Shown: positions 17,331 through 26,077 of the stretch, piece by piece
How the letters are laid out: each line of letters opens with the position of its first letter
Numbering within the stretch: the stretch's first letter is position 1
NCBI GenBank assembly: GCA_001314815.1
Contig: LJXT01000012.1
Location: forward strand, 1 to 44,295
Source: Algoriphagus marincola HL-49
Lineage (GTDB): Bacteria > Bacteroidota > Bacteroidia > Cytophagales > Cyclobacteriaceae
Reading direction: 5' to 3'
Length of the DNA stretch: 44,295 nucleotides
The notes under the pieces: model-generated
Seen by the model: the letters and a program-made list of their open reading frames with translations, nothing else
Databases searched by the model: none
Told to the model about the DNA's origin: nothing
Translations under genes and position numbers: made by a program

Positions 17331-17357
17331 TGTTAACTTTAAGGAAATAAGTTAACA
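17331..17357. promoter_or_regulatory. Inverted repeat upstream of the transglutaminase-like gene
   Basis: TGTTAACTT and AAGTTAACA form a perfect 9-bp inverted repeat with a 9-base spacer, ending 16 bases before the ATG. It could be a dimer-binding operator or a leader hairpin. No regulator is adjacent. Confidence 0.5.
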
Positions 17358-17373
17358 TTGGGATTACAAAGAA

Positions 17374-18213
17374 ATGAAGAATCTTGGGCTTATCATCGGA
17401 CTTACCTGTCTGTTGATTATAAAATCAGCAGCCCAGCTGACCTTTGCCCAAAGCCCAGAAACACTTTTTGACTCGACTGTAGAAAAGGAACTTTGGCAGG
17501 AAGGCCTATCTTCAGATCAAGAGCTAGCATTATTTCGTGCAGTTCACCCCATTTCAGATTTTCCCGAGCAGAAATGGGAAAGCTTTTTAGCCAAACTTGA
17601 CCACAAATTCCAAAAGAAAGGAGAATCGATGGGTTTCATTCGATATGCCTTTCAATTATCCCATAAAGAGCTTTTTAAAAAATATCAGCAGCACGCCACT
17701 TTCAATGAAATGATGGAGTCTGGAAAGTTTGATTGTGTCAGTGGAACGGCTGTACTGGGAATGATTCTTGACAGATACGGATTTGATTTCGAAATCATCG
17801 AAACCGATTACCATGTCTTCACGATGCTATCGATCGATGATCAACCGATCGTTTTGGAAAGCACACTGAAAATCGGCGGAATGATCTCACGATCATCGGA
17901 GGTCAAAAAGTATATTGATGCCTACAAACCGGAAGAGGACTCCTATTACCTTTCGCTAAATCAGCGAATTGGTTCCACCGAAATAGACTACAGCGATAAG
18001 ACCATTTTTCGATCAATCAATCTTCGCGAATTAGCCGGATTGCAGTATTACAACGATGCAATTTTTCACTTCAACCAACAGGCATACCGAATCTCGGAGG
18101 TTCAGCTTAAGAAAGCCTTGGAACTCTATCCCTCCGAGCGAATTGAAGGACTCTATGAGTTGACTATTGATCAGGCTTACAAGAGCTCAGGAACCGACTT
18201 AGGGAAAAAATAA
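17374..18213 (+). CDS. Secreted transglutaminase-like protein with TPR-like tail
   Basis: Encodes 279 residues with a signal peptide (about 1-26). The central part has GKFDCVSGTAVLGMILDRYGF (Cys121) and then ETDYHVFTML (His147) and LEST, the order of a cysteine-His-acid transglutaminase/cysteine-peptidase fold. A short helical stretch resembling one TPR follows (YNDAIFHFNQQAYRISEVQLKKALELYPS). The family assignment is by pattern, not search. It may process proteins in the periplasm. An inverted repeat just upstream may regulate it. Confidence 0.6.
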   Translation: MKNLGLIIGLTCLLIIKSAAQLTFAQSPETLFDSTVEKELWQEGLSSDQELALFRAVHPISDFPEQKWESFLAKLDHKFQKKGESMGFIRYAFQLSHKELFKKYQQHATFNEMMESGKFDCVSGTAVLGMILDRYGFDFEIIETDYHVFTMLSIDDQPIVLESTLKIGGMISRSSEVKKYIDAYKPEEDSYYLSLNQRIGSTEIDYSDKTIFRSINLRELAGLQYYNDAIFHFNQQAYRISEVQLKKALELYPSERIEGLYELTIDQAYKSSGTDLGKK

Positions 18214-18384
18214 TTTCACCCGAAGTTTCGCGACTCCATAATTTCTCTACAGTAGAAAAATCAGAATAAATAAAATCAGAGCTAATAACCTGATGATGGG
18301 TAATACTTTTTGCATGAATCAATGACTTATGCACAAAAGAATCAATCCTAAGCGCTCCAATCAATAAGTCAAATGCCCTATAAA

Positions 18385-18897
18385 CTAGTGCTGATGACCA
18401 CCCGGACCGTGCGCATGACCATGCTCAATCTCTTCCGAAGTAGCTTCCCGAATTGATTCAATCTTTCCGTCAAACTGCAAATCATAGCCTGCTAAGGGAG
18501 GATTGAAATCCATATGAACTCCCATGTAATCCACTTTGATGATTTCCCCACGCATTTGGTTTCCCTGATCATCTTTCATGGGGATGACATTCCCCACACG
18601 GAGGACATCCTTATTCTTTTTCCCTTCTTCCTTGAAGTTGGCTTTAGGAATAATTACCCTCCGCTCTTCGAGATAATCACCGTATCCATTTTCAAAATCA
18701 ATAAAAACTGAGAAAGTCTCACCTGCCTCTTTGCCTGCGATGGCCTCTTCCAATTTGGGAAGGATGTACTGCTGGCCAAAAAGAAAGGCAAAAGGCTGTT
18801 CGGAAGTAACTTCCTCGTAAAATTCCATTCCAGACTCTCCATCATCCGCTAGCAAGCGATAGGAGATGGTAATGACTTTATTTTTTTCTGCAATCAT
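18385..18897 (-). CDS. slyD: FKBP-type peptidyl-prolyl isomerase, SlyD-like
   Basis: A 170-residue prolyl isomerase/chaperone. The FKBP domain begins ITISYRL and is interrupted by the insert-in-flap region (FENGYGDYLEERRVIIPKANF and onward), as in SlyD. NPPLAGYDLQFDGKI completes the domain, and the protein ends in a His-rich tail (HGHAHGPGGHQH) that likely binds Ni or Zn. No signal peptide, so cytoplasmic. It is the last gene of a compact operon, starting one base after the stop of the Wzi-like gene, so translation is probably coupled. Confidence 0.9.
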   Translation of the reverse strand: MIAEKNKVITISYRLLADDGESGMEFYEEVTSEQPFAFLFGQQYILPKLEEAIAGKEAGETFSVFIDFENGYGDYLEERRVIIPKANFKEEGKKNKDVLRVGNVIPMKDDQGNQMRGEIIKVDYMGVHMDFNPPLAGYDLQFDGKIESIREATSEEIEHGHAHGPGGHQH

Positions 18898-18898
18898 C

Positions 18899-20596
18899 TT
18901 ATCTAAATAAATAAGCTACGCCCAAATTGGCGACGAAATTCTTTCGGTCATAGCCGGGTACAAAATACTGATCGGGTTGATTTTCCAAAAACCACTTATA
19001 GTTCAAAGTATTCACATATTGGAATCTTCCGCTGAGCAATACATTCCCAAACCGCCAATCTGCCACTAAGGAAGGCACTAAGTCCACATACTTATTTCGG
19101 AAATCCTTTGAAGCCTCATAGCGGTAATAGTAGAAATCATTGTTGTAGACAATTCGCTCCATCTGAAAACCCAGGCGATTCATATCCTTTACCCAAGCAA
19201 ACTCTACAAAAATCTGATTGCTTGCCGGACCATTTCCTACTCCAAGCACCTGACCTTGATGGGTGTAGCCATGGCGAACATGATCATGAATGTACCAAGT
19301 CCTTAGCTGTCTGATCTCCTCACGAATAGTCTGACCTGTTTGGGTCATTTCAGAGCTGATTTGGAAGTAGCTGCCTGGTTTCCCCAATGCCATCAAGTGC
19401 GAAAACCCAAAAGTAAATGCTCTCCCCTTTTCAGGAGTAATCATAAAATCACTTACCCTACGACTATTCCCTCGGGTCCCGTACTCTCCATAAAATTCGA
19501 AATGTCCCTCAGGACTCAACCAACGGAAAAAGCCGGAAGAAAACTGTTGCCTTCTATCACGAACCGGGTCATAGACATTTTCCGGCCCTTTGCGACCGTT
19601 GAAAACAGGTAGAATGTCACCCATCACCTGCACCTCATCCCGATAGAGATGATTGGTGGCACCATAGCCGAGGAATAAACCTGGAACCCACTTGGGCTGA
19701 TAGGTCAGGACGATTCCAGAAAGGTAGCGGTTGCCATTTTCCCGCTTGGGAATGTAAACTGGATTTTGCTGAATGGAATAGTCCGGGTGAGGTGGAAGAA
19801 AGTCTGTCGAATTCAAAAAGCCACTGATCAACTGACCCTCAAATGATCCGATTGGGCTAGAAACAGGTTTCCGGGTATTCACCGTGAAATGAAAGAAACC
19901 CGGCGCATTATTGCCTAAAAGAAGTGAGTTTCTCCTGCCCGGTCCCCACCAAAGATTCTCTGTGGACATTCCGATCGAAAACTCCTTGACATTATATCGT
20001 AAGCTAGACTGGCCAAGATAGAAGCGATTAAAGCTTTTATCGCCAAAGCGCTCCGGCATATCAATCCGATTCATGTACTCATAGTAAAAGAGTACCGTAG
20101 CCTGATGCTCAATAGGGAACCCGATGTAGTCTCTGTTTTGAGCCATCAAGATCTCCGGCTGAAACTGTAAGGACCACTTGCCAAACTCCGCATAGGCTCC
20201 AAAGGATAAAACCTGCTGAAATCCCCTGTTGGGAATCATGGCTCCGTCATTGACCCCAAAAGCATAAGTCGAATTGTATTGCAGGCGGTAACTGGCCGGA
20301 AGCATCAATAACTTCAACTGTCGGGCAGAATCCACGTCGACAAACCGGTGAAATCTACTTTGATCAAAGTCTACTACAGAGCTGTCGAGATCAAAGCCAT
20401 CCCTGACGCCAAAGGCTTCCGTAGGATAGAGAGGTCTAATCATCCAGCTGGAAGCAGAATCTACCCGACCCAATAATTGGGCTCTCCGGAGGTAATCATC
20501 CAATACCGGCATGCCTAAAGGAATGGTCTGAGCAGAAACATTTCCGATCAGGAAAATCCAAAAAATCAATGCGATATGTCCTTTTTTGCCCATCAT
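18899..20596 (-). CDS. Capsule assembly Wzi-like outer-membrane protein
   Basis: A 565-residue exported barrel protein with signal peptide IALIFWIFLIGNVSAQ. It contains the family signature ENLWWGPGRRNSLLLGNNAPG (about 211-231) and IGSFEGQLISGFL of the Wzi capsule-assembly family (PF14052), and ends in aromatic strand residues (AYLFR). E. coli Wzi is an outer-membrane lectin that anchors capsule; Bacteroidota homologues are longer. It sits one base after a lipoprotein gene and one base before slyD, and near wecB, all consistent with surface polysaccharide assembly. Confidence 0.88.
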   Translation of the reverse strand: MMGKKGHIALIFWIFLIGNVSAQTIPLGMPVLDDYLRRAQLLGRVDSASSWMIRPLYPTEAFGVRDGFDLDSSVVDFDQSRFHRFVDVDSARQLKLLMLPASYRLQYNSTYAFGVNDGAMIPNRGFQQVLSFGAYAEFGKWSLQFQPEILMAQNRDYIGFPIEHQATVLFYYEYMNRIDMPERFGDKSFNRFYLGQSSLRYNVKEFSIGMSTENLWWGPGRRNSLLLGNNAPGFFHFTVNTRKPVSSPIGSFEGQLISGFLNSTDFLPPHPDYSIQQNPVYIPKRENGNRYLSGIVLTYQPKWVPGLFLGYGATNHLYRDEVQVMGDILPVFNGRKGPENVYDPVRDRRQQFSSGFFRWLSPEGHFEFYGEYGTRGNSRRVSDFMITPEKGRAFTFGFSHLMALGKPGSYFQISSEMTQTGQTIREEIRQLRTWYIHDHVRHGYTHQGQVLGVGNGPASNQIFVEFAWVKDMNRLGFQMERIVYNNDFYYYRYEASKDFRNKYVDLVPSLVADWRFGNVLLSGRFQYVNTLNYKWFLENQPDQYFVPGYDRKNFVANLGVAYLFR

Positions 20597-20597
20597 C

Positions 20598-21260
20598 TCA
20601 ATTTACTACAAATGCCTCCACAGTAACTCTGGCCAAAGACCAAGACTCATCACAAGCGGGGTTTGGGTTTTGTTCTTGTCGCAATTCGCTATTCCAAAAT
20701 ATCTTTACAGAATTATTAGTGTGGGGAATAATTTCCTCAATTCGATAGCGTGTGGTATAATTACTAAAAGCCCCAAACAGACAAAGTCCAGGCAGATTGG
20801 TTTGAATCGCTCCATCTTTGGGTCGATTTTGTCGGAAATAACTATTGGGATAAGATTGATAAAGGCAAAAAGTGGATTCGCAAGGCGAATTGGAGAAGGT
20901 AGTTCTGAAGATCTCGGTATTATCTAAACCAAAAAACCAATAATCCGGACCAGATACTCCGTCTTCCGGATTTCCGTCCCAACTATCATGAATGAGGATT
21001 TCGGAAGTAACCTTCAGCATATTATGGGAGGGCAAATTTTCAAGTTGCACAGAAACCTCCTCATTATGATAAAAGCCGGCGACCGTGTCATTCTGAAATA
21101 CAAAAAGCTTTCCATTTTCAAAGCCTGCTAAATCAAGATTTGAAAAATCGTTGTCGTACACCACCTCAGAACGCTCCAACGTATCGGTACATGCACTCAA
21201 AAACGCTAGAATCAAGATTGTAAAGACCCCTACTACTCTTCTCCAAAAAGCTGAATTCAT
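20598..21260 (-). CDS. Exported lipoprotein of the Wzi operon
   Basis: Encodes 220 residues with a type II signal peptide and lipobox LSAC. The middle segment (VSVQLENLPSHNMLKVTSEILIHDSWDGN, GPDYWFFGLDN, FRTTFSN) resembles a jelly-roll-like extracellular domain seen in some planctomycete and Bacteroidota surface proteins; this likeness is from memory. There are two Cys pairs (SPCESTFC; PNPACDES). It leads the operon lipoprotein-wzi-slyD with one-base gaps, so it probably works with the Wzi barrel. Confidence 0.7.
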   Translation of the reverse strand: MNSAFWRRVVGVFTILILAFLSACTDTLERSEVVYDNDFSNLDLAGFENGKLFVFQNDTVAGFYHNEEVSVQLENLPSHNMLKVTSEILIHDSWDGNPEDGVSGPDYWFFGLDNTEIFRTTFSNSPCESTFCLYQSYPNSYFRQNRPKDGAIQTNLPGLCLFGAFSNYTTRYRIEEIIPHTNNSVKIFWNSELRQEQNPNPACDESWSLARVTVEAFVVN

Positions 21261-21361
21261 GAATTTTACCTAAAATCTTTGATTGACAAAGAAACAAAAA
21301 AGGAGCCAGAATTGAAGCAGATAATCCTCTCAAATTATCAGGTCGCTTCCCACTATTTTTT

Positions 21362-21369
21362 TACTTTTG
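21362..21369 (+). promoter_or_regulatory. Possible -7 box of wecB
   Basis: TACTTTTG fits TAnnTTTG and lies 21 bases before the ATG at 21391. No convincing -33 TTG is at the right distance. Confidence 0.3.
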
Positions 21370-21390
21370 GGTAAAATTTTCAAAAATCTC

Positions 21391-22485
21391 ATGCCCACTT
21401 TTACGATCGTGGCGGGAGCGAGACCCAATTTCATGAAAATCGCCCCCATTATCCACCAACTCCAAAAGCAACAAGCTAAAAACCCAGCAGTCAAATTCCG
21501 TCTGATTCACACGGGTCAGCATTATGATAAAAAGATGTCGGGAGATTTTTTTGAGCAACTCAATATTCCGGAGCCTGATGCGAATTTGGGTGGCGGAGGC
21601 GGTACCCAAGCCGAGCAGACCGCGGCTATCATGGTAGCATTTGAGAGGGAGTTGTTGGAAAATCCCACCAATCTGGTACTCGTAGTGGGTGATGTCACCA
21701 GCACCCTTGCCTGCTCCATTGCTGCCAAAAAACTGTGCATCGATGTGGCCCATGTGGAAGGAGGAATTCGCTCCGGTGACTTAACCATGCCAGAGGAGAT
21801 CAATCGAATGGTCACCGATTCCATCACGGATCACTTTTTCACCACCTCCGAAATCGCCAATGAAAATTTGCGAAAAAGTGGCTTTTCAGAAGAAAAAATC
21901 CACTACGTAGGTAATACCATGATCGATACACTCATGGCTCAAATGCCTCGATTTGAGAAACCTGAAGGAGAACTTTTCGAGCAACTGGAGCCGAAGGAGT
22001 ACTTTGTCATGACCATGCACAGACCTGCCAATGTGGATCAGGAACAAAAGCTTAAGGCCATGATCGACGCCATTTTGGAAGGAACACAGGGTCTGCCGAT
22101 TATCTTCCCGGTGCATCCCCGTACAGCCAAAAACCTCCAAGCTTTGGGAATATCCTCACCTAATCTCCATCTCTGCGAACCACTTGGCTATTTGCAGTTC
22201 AATTACCTCGTCAAAAATGCCAAGGGGGTAATCACTGACTCAGGAGGCATCACCGAAGAAGCTTCTGTCATGAATGTCCCTTGCATTACTCTCCGTGACA
22301 ATACCGAAAGAGCCGAAACCATCCATTTAGGGACCAATGAGCTGGTGGGAACAGACCCAGCGAAGCTAAAGCCCTATCTGGAAAAGGTCATGGCAGGGGA
22401 ATGGAAGCAATACCAAGGTATCCCCATGTGGGATGGAAAAACTGCTGAGCGAATCGTAGATATCTTAGTCCAGCAATACGCCTAA
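21391..22485 (+). CDS. wecB: UDP-N-acetylglucosamine 2-epimerase (non-hydrolysing)
   Basis: Interconverts UDP-GlcNAc and UDP-ManNAc in the cytoplasm for surface polysaccharide synthesis. The protein begins TIVAGARPNFMKIAPI and has GDVTSTLA, AHVEGGIRSGD, MPEEINR and MTMHRPANVD, which hold the catalytic Asp, two Glu and His of the WecB/MnaA family, then SDSGGITEEA-type UDP binding (TDSGGITEEA here). At 364 residues it has normal length. ATG 21391 is chosen over the TTG at 21367 because homologues start just before the TIVAGARPN strand. The stop overlaps the next start (TAATG). Confidence 0.95.
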   Translation: MPTFTIVAGARPNFMKIAPIIHQLQKQQAKNPAVKFRLIHTGQHYDKKMSGDFFEQLNIPEPDANLGGGGGTQAEQTAAIMVAFERELLENPTNLVLVVGDVTSTLACSIAAKKLCIDVAHVEGGIRSGDLTMPEEINRMVTDSITDHFFTTSEIANENLRKSGFSEEKIHYVGNTMIDTLMAQMPRFEKPEGELFEQLEPKEYFVMTMHRPANVDQEQKLKAMIDAILEGTQGLPIIFPVHPRTAKNLQALGISSPNLHLCEPLGYLQFNYLVKNAKGVITDSGGITEEASVMNVPCITLRDNTERAETIHLGTNELVGTDPAKLKPYLEKVMAGEWKQYQGIPMWDGKTAERIVDILVQQYA

Positions 22486-22970
22486 TGGATAGCCAGAAAC
22501 GCATCGCCCAATTAGTCGAGGAGCTCAAACTTCAGCCTCATCCCGAAGGAGGTTTTTTTGCAGAAACCTACAGAAGTACGGAGATGCTAGAAACAGAGTC
22601 GGGAAAGCGAAACTTAGCTACGGTCATTTATTTTCTTCTGACCTCCGAAAATCACTCCAACTTCCACAGGATCAAAAGTGATGAGCATTGGTTTTGGCAC
22701 GAGGGAAACCACTTATCAATTCATATTTTGGGGGAAAAGGGCCATCAGGTTTTATCACTTGGGCCAGTGGGAAATTCTGACTGCTCACCACAGCAACTAG
22801 TGCCTGCAAATACGATTTTTGGAAGTACAGTCGAAGGAACTGACAGCTATGCACTTGTCTCCTGTATGGTAGCCCCGGGATTTGATTTTCAGGATTTTGA
22901 GTTGATGAATGCCGAGCAACTCTTAACGGCATTTCCCGATGCGGAAGAAATTATCAGAAAATTGACATGA
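22485..22970 (+). CDS. Cupin, DUF985 family
   Basis: A 161-residue single-domain cupin (PF06172). The signature LQPHPEGGFFAETYRS lies near the start, ATVIYFLLTSENHSNFHRIKSDEHWFWHEGN holds the metal or ligand-binding histidines, and VAPGFDFQDFEL closes the barrel. Family members resemble sugar isomerases or epimerases, but the reaction here is not known. It is translationally coupled to wecB (TAATG), so it may act on a related nucleotide sugar (inference). Confidence 0.88.
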   Translation: MDSQKRIAQLVEELKLQPHPEGGFFAETYRSTEMLETESGKRNLATVIYFLLTSENHSNFHRIKSDEHWFWHEGNHLSIHILGEKGHQVLSLGPVGNSDCSPQQLVPANTIFGSTVEGTDSYALVSCMVAPGFDFQDFELMNAEQLLTAFPDAEEIIRKLT

Positions 22971-23699
22971 TATCAATTTCCTTACTTCCTACCAGGGGGG
23001 CTGTGTCTCACAGACCAGCCTTGTTATCCTTTTTGGAATTTATTATCCCCTTTCCTTTCTAGTTCAACCTCCCGAAATCGCTACGCTCATCGGGACAGGT
23101 AGCTCGGCTTGGTGTAGAATGTTTGACTAAGCGTAGATTGTATCTACGCTTTTATATTTTTCGGAATTTGCAATTCCCTTCCCACTAGTTCAACCCCGTT
23201 CGGGGTTGGGTAGCAGCACCATTATATCTAGTGTTTCACTATCCACGGGTTTCACCTGCCTGCAGTCAGGCAGGCCCGCGGTTATTGAAAGGTTCGACGG
23301 CTTCACCGTCTTTCTGGACAGAAATTTTGGTCATTTTCAAGACCACGAAGTGGTCTAACCTTGAATAGCCATGGGTGAAACCCATGGATCCAAAGCGCAA
23401 AACACCTTTATGCCTACCGACCCTGAAAGGGTCGAACATCATTGGATTACCAAGTTCAACCTCCCGAAATCGCTACGCTCATCGGGACAGGCACGTTCGG
23501 GATTGGGCAGCACCATTATATCTAGTGTTTCACTATCCACGAATTTCACCTGACTGGCCGTCAGGCAAGCCCGCGTTTATTGAAAGGTTAGACGGCTTCA
23601 CCGTCTTTCTGACTCTAAAAATGATTAATTTAACTCCTATGGGATTCTCGGCAAACAGGTAGCCCACCCGGTTTGCTTATAAATTAAGGCACCTACCCA
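22971..23699. repeat. Repeat region with two composite direct repeats and REP-like hairpins
   Basis: No gene. A 39-base unit at 23061-23099 recurs exactly at 23453-23491, and its reverse complement with minor changes is at 5168-5205. A second unit of about 118 bases (about 23198-23316 and 23494-23611) is roughly 90% identical between copies. In copy 2 the two units adjoin; in copy 1 about 98 bases separate them. Other hairpins include GACCACGAAGTGGTC (23341-23355), CCATGGGTGAAACCCATGG (23369-23387) and CGACCCTGAAAGGGTCG (23418-23434). ORFs called here are repeat artefacts. Confidence 0.8.
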
Positions 23700-24143
23700 T
23701 CAATCCCCATATTTCAATATCAAGGCCAATTGTCCGGCATGATAAGCAGTATGAGTAAGAATCCTTCCAAAAGCTTCTGATTTGGTCTTTTTACCAAACT
23801 CTTTAGTTTCGATTGACTCATCCCAGTCTTTCTGGGCTGCAATGGCTTCCTCCAGCATTACTTCAGCATAGGATGAAAAGGCTTTTAGCTCCTCAAGGTC
23901 AGTCCAATCGCCTGTATCTTTCCCTGCGATAAGTGTTTTGGCGGTGATTTTTACGTCCTTTTTCCCAAATACATTTTTGGCAAAAAGTAATTCCACCTCC
24001 GCACTATGCCGAATGAGAAATCCCGCAGAATTGGGGCTTTTTCCGTGTTTTTTGGGTAAATCCCCCGGACCTGCCTGCTCCAAAAGCCGAGTAAAACGGG
24101 TTCTTCCTTCTTTCCATACTTGGATAAGCTGTTCGTTCTTCAT
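23700..24143 (-). CDS. DinB-like family protein
   Basis: A four-helix-bundle protein of 147 residues from the ATG at 24143; the in-frame TTG at 24158 would overlap the upstream gene and is less likely. The histidines in LIRHSAEVELLF and ILTHTAYHAGQLALIL match the metal-binding triad of DinB/YfiT enzymes, some of which transfer thiol cofactors. The substrate is unknown. It starts seven bases after the CDF transporter stop in the same direction, so the two probably form an operon. Confidence 0.8.
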   Translation of the reverse strand: MKNEQLIQVWKEGRTRFTRLLEQAGPGDLPKKHGKSPNSAGFLIRHSAEVELLFAKNVFGKKDVKITAKTLIAGKDTGDWTDLEELKAFSSYAEVMLEEAIAAQKDWDESIETKEFGKKTKSEAFGRILTHTAYHAGQLALILKYGD

Positions 24144-24150
24144 GATTCTT

Positions 24151-25026
24151 TTATTCAAATTCGCAAAGATCCCCTTCGAGTTCGGTTTCTAAAGTAATAT
24201 GCTCAAAATGAAAGGGTTCCAATTGTTTTTTTACTGCTTGTTTGATTCGGGCTATTTCCTCGAGAGAATTTACATTTTTTAATTTCAAATGCGTACTAAA
24301 GACATGTCGCTCTCCATCGAGGGACCAAATATGCGTGTGGTGAATGGAGGAGATTCCAGGGATTTGTAAGAGTTTTTTTTCCAGCAATTCCCGGTCGATT
24401 TCTGCAGGCTGACTCTGCAAAAAAATCAGAAGGGTCTCCTTAATACGCCTGATGACATTCCAGAGGATAAAGAATGTGATCGCTAAAGATAAAATGGGAT
24501 CTAAAAGAGGGATTTCCCAAAAATAGATAGCCATAGAGGCAATCAAGACTGCTACCCAGCCGAGGACATCTTCAAGCAAATGCCAAGTGATTACTTTTTC
24601 ATTCAGCGTCCTGCCAAAGCTGACTTTCCATGCAGCATAGCCATTGACCGCCACCCCTAGCAGGGCTAGAAAAAACATCCCGCTCGCATCGGGGTTTTGT
24701 GGCTCCTGCAACCGTAGAATCGCTTCTCGAATTACAAAAATCGATCCCAGTACCAGAATAATGGAATTGATCAAGGCTCCCAGAAGGGAAAAACGGCGAT
24801 AGCCAAAAGAAAAGCGTTTACTAGGGGATTTGATGGCTTTCCGCTCCAGCACCCAAGCAAATCCTAAGGAAAGACTGTCGCCTAAGTCATGTACCGCATC
24901 GGAGATAATCGCCACACTGTTCACCCAATAGCCTCCGATAAACTCAATGATGGTAAAAACCAAATTGAGAAAAAAGGCAATTCCAAGATTTTTGGAGGAT
25001 GAGTGATGCTGATGATGGTGCGACAT
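24151..25026 (-). CDS. Cation diffusion facilitator (Zn2+/Co2+ exporter)
   Basis: A 291-residue inner-membrane antiporter with six helices. TM2 carries SDAVHDLGD (D43, H46, D47, D50) and TM5 HLLEDVLGW, the four-residue metal site with H/D character typical of zinc-exporting CzcD/ZitB members. The N-terminus is His-rich (MSHHHQHHSSS). The cytoplasmic C-terminal domain has the IHHTHIWSLDGERHVFSTHL strand. It exports zinc or similar ions by proton exchange. The DinB-like gene follows on the same strand. Confidence 0.92.
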   Translation of the reverse strand: MSHHHQHHSSSKNLGIAFFLNLVFTIIEFIGGYWVNSVAIISDAVHDLGDSLSLGFAWVLERKAIKSPSKRFSFGYRRFSLLGALINSIILVLGSIFVIREAILRLQEPQNPDASGMFFLALLGVAVNGYAAWKVSFGRTLNEKVITWHLLEDVLGWVAVLIASMAIYFWEIPLLDPILSLAITFFILWNVIRRIKETLLIFLQSQPAEIDRELLEKKLLQIPGISSIHHTHIWSLDGERHVFSTHLKLKNVNSLEEIARIKQAVKKQLEPFHFEHITLETELEGDLCEFE

Positions 25027-25375
25027 AGGAGATTTTTACCCTTCATTCCAAGATAAATATTCCAAGGCACTTAGTAAAGCGATAAGGCATTTTCAATTCT
25101 TCTCCCATACCAGATCCAGAATCTCCCCCTACAGACCGATAAGTACAGCTTCCTGAGACAAACGACAACAATCTTCGGCAACTATCCTCTCGGATTTCCA
25201 ACCAAGAATCGGAAAATATTCAACTTCTCAGTTCAATAAATCTGTGGCTTCGAGGTTCCTCTTTTTTCAAACCACATAGATTCAAAGGACGCATCGCTCT
25301 CCATGTCTGCTATCAGAAATTTTAAGGCACCTTGTCACTGACCGATAGGTCCAGCGTCTGGAAATGCAGGAAAGC
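25027..25375. repeat. Intergenic region with a diverged interspersed repeat
   Basis: No gene is seen. Two pieces match 40860-40990: CTTCTCA...AACCACATAG (about 25227-25279) and a 31-base block at 25340-25370 (core GGTCCAGCGTCTGGA) that matches 40959-40989 at 27 of 31 positions. It is probably an old copy of the same repeat. Confidence 0.5.
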
Positions 25376-26077
25376 CTAGTTTCTACCTTTTGGTATCAGA
25401 AGTGTAAGACCATCCAGTGCGGAATCGAATTGATCGAGATGTCCTGCATAATCTTTTTCCTCACTCAGAAAATGTACATGCATAAAGCTGTCATGATGTG
25501 TATAAATACGCTGACCTTCTTTGGAATAGAATCCGATCAATTCTCCAGCGGAATTTTGGTGGTCAAATTTGACTTGATTTCTCCCCTCCACATAGCCGGG
25601 AATTTCCGGAGATCTTGGAGTTACGATATGGGTGGTCATCCGGTCAAAATTTCCCTGAATGCGAAAAGGCAAGGGTTCAAGCAAATCAATCCCATTGGCT
25701 ATAAGCGTGCTTTCAATCAAGGCTTCTAATTCTTGAATCGTATTTACCCTACCTTTTAAGGAGATTTCCTCCCATTGCTCGACGTCAGCATAGACTAGAA
25801 ACGGCGCCTCAGATTGCCACTTCGATTGAATGCTTCCCTTGCCTTCGGCAGTTAGGATACCGGTAAATGGAATACCATCTACAGCTGTAATTTCGCCCTG
25901 CATTTTCCCCAAAGGACCCAAGGCAATCAAACCTTTATATTTTTGGAGTGAATCCAGTGAAATGGTGGGAGCAAAACCGGTTTTGCCCATTTCGCTCATG
26001 GCGCCGGAATGTTTCACCTGAGCGTTTAGAGCTAAATAAGAAAAGACGAGTGAAAGCGTAAGAATTAGATTTTTCAT
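25376..26077 (-). CDS. Exported acetolactate decarboxylase-like protein
   Basis: Encodes 233 residues, starting at the ATG that overlaps the permease stop (ATGA). Residues 1-20 form a signal peptide (LILTLSLVFSYLALNAQ). The body follows the AlsD/BudA fold (PF03306). The putative zinc ligands H200, H202 and H213 (FMHVHFLSEEKDYAGHLDQF) have the 2 and 11 spacing of H194, H196 and H207 in the Brevibacillus enzyme, and the GELIGFYS strand is present. The usual reaction gives acetoin from acetolactate. An exported form in a Gram-negative, coupled to a permease, is unusual, so the substrate may differ. Confidence 0.8.
   Translation of the reverse strand: MKNLILTLSLVFSYLALNAQVKHSGAMSEMGKTGFAPTISLDSLQKYKGLIALGPLGKMQGEITAVDGIPFTGILTAEGKGSIQSKWQSEAPFLVYADVEQWEEISLKGRVNTIQELEALIESTLIANGIDLLEPLPFRIQGNFDRMTTHIVTPRSPEIPGYVEGRNQVKFDHQNSAGELIGFYSKEGQRIYTHHDSFMHVHFLSEEKDYAGHLDQFDSALDGLTLLIPKGRN

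Noticed and set aside
23371-23662. Two overlapping plus-strand ORFs of 60-95 codons
   Set aside because: They run through REP-like hairpins and direct repeats, with odd composition; repeat artefacts.
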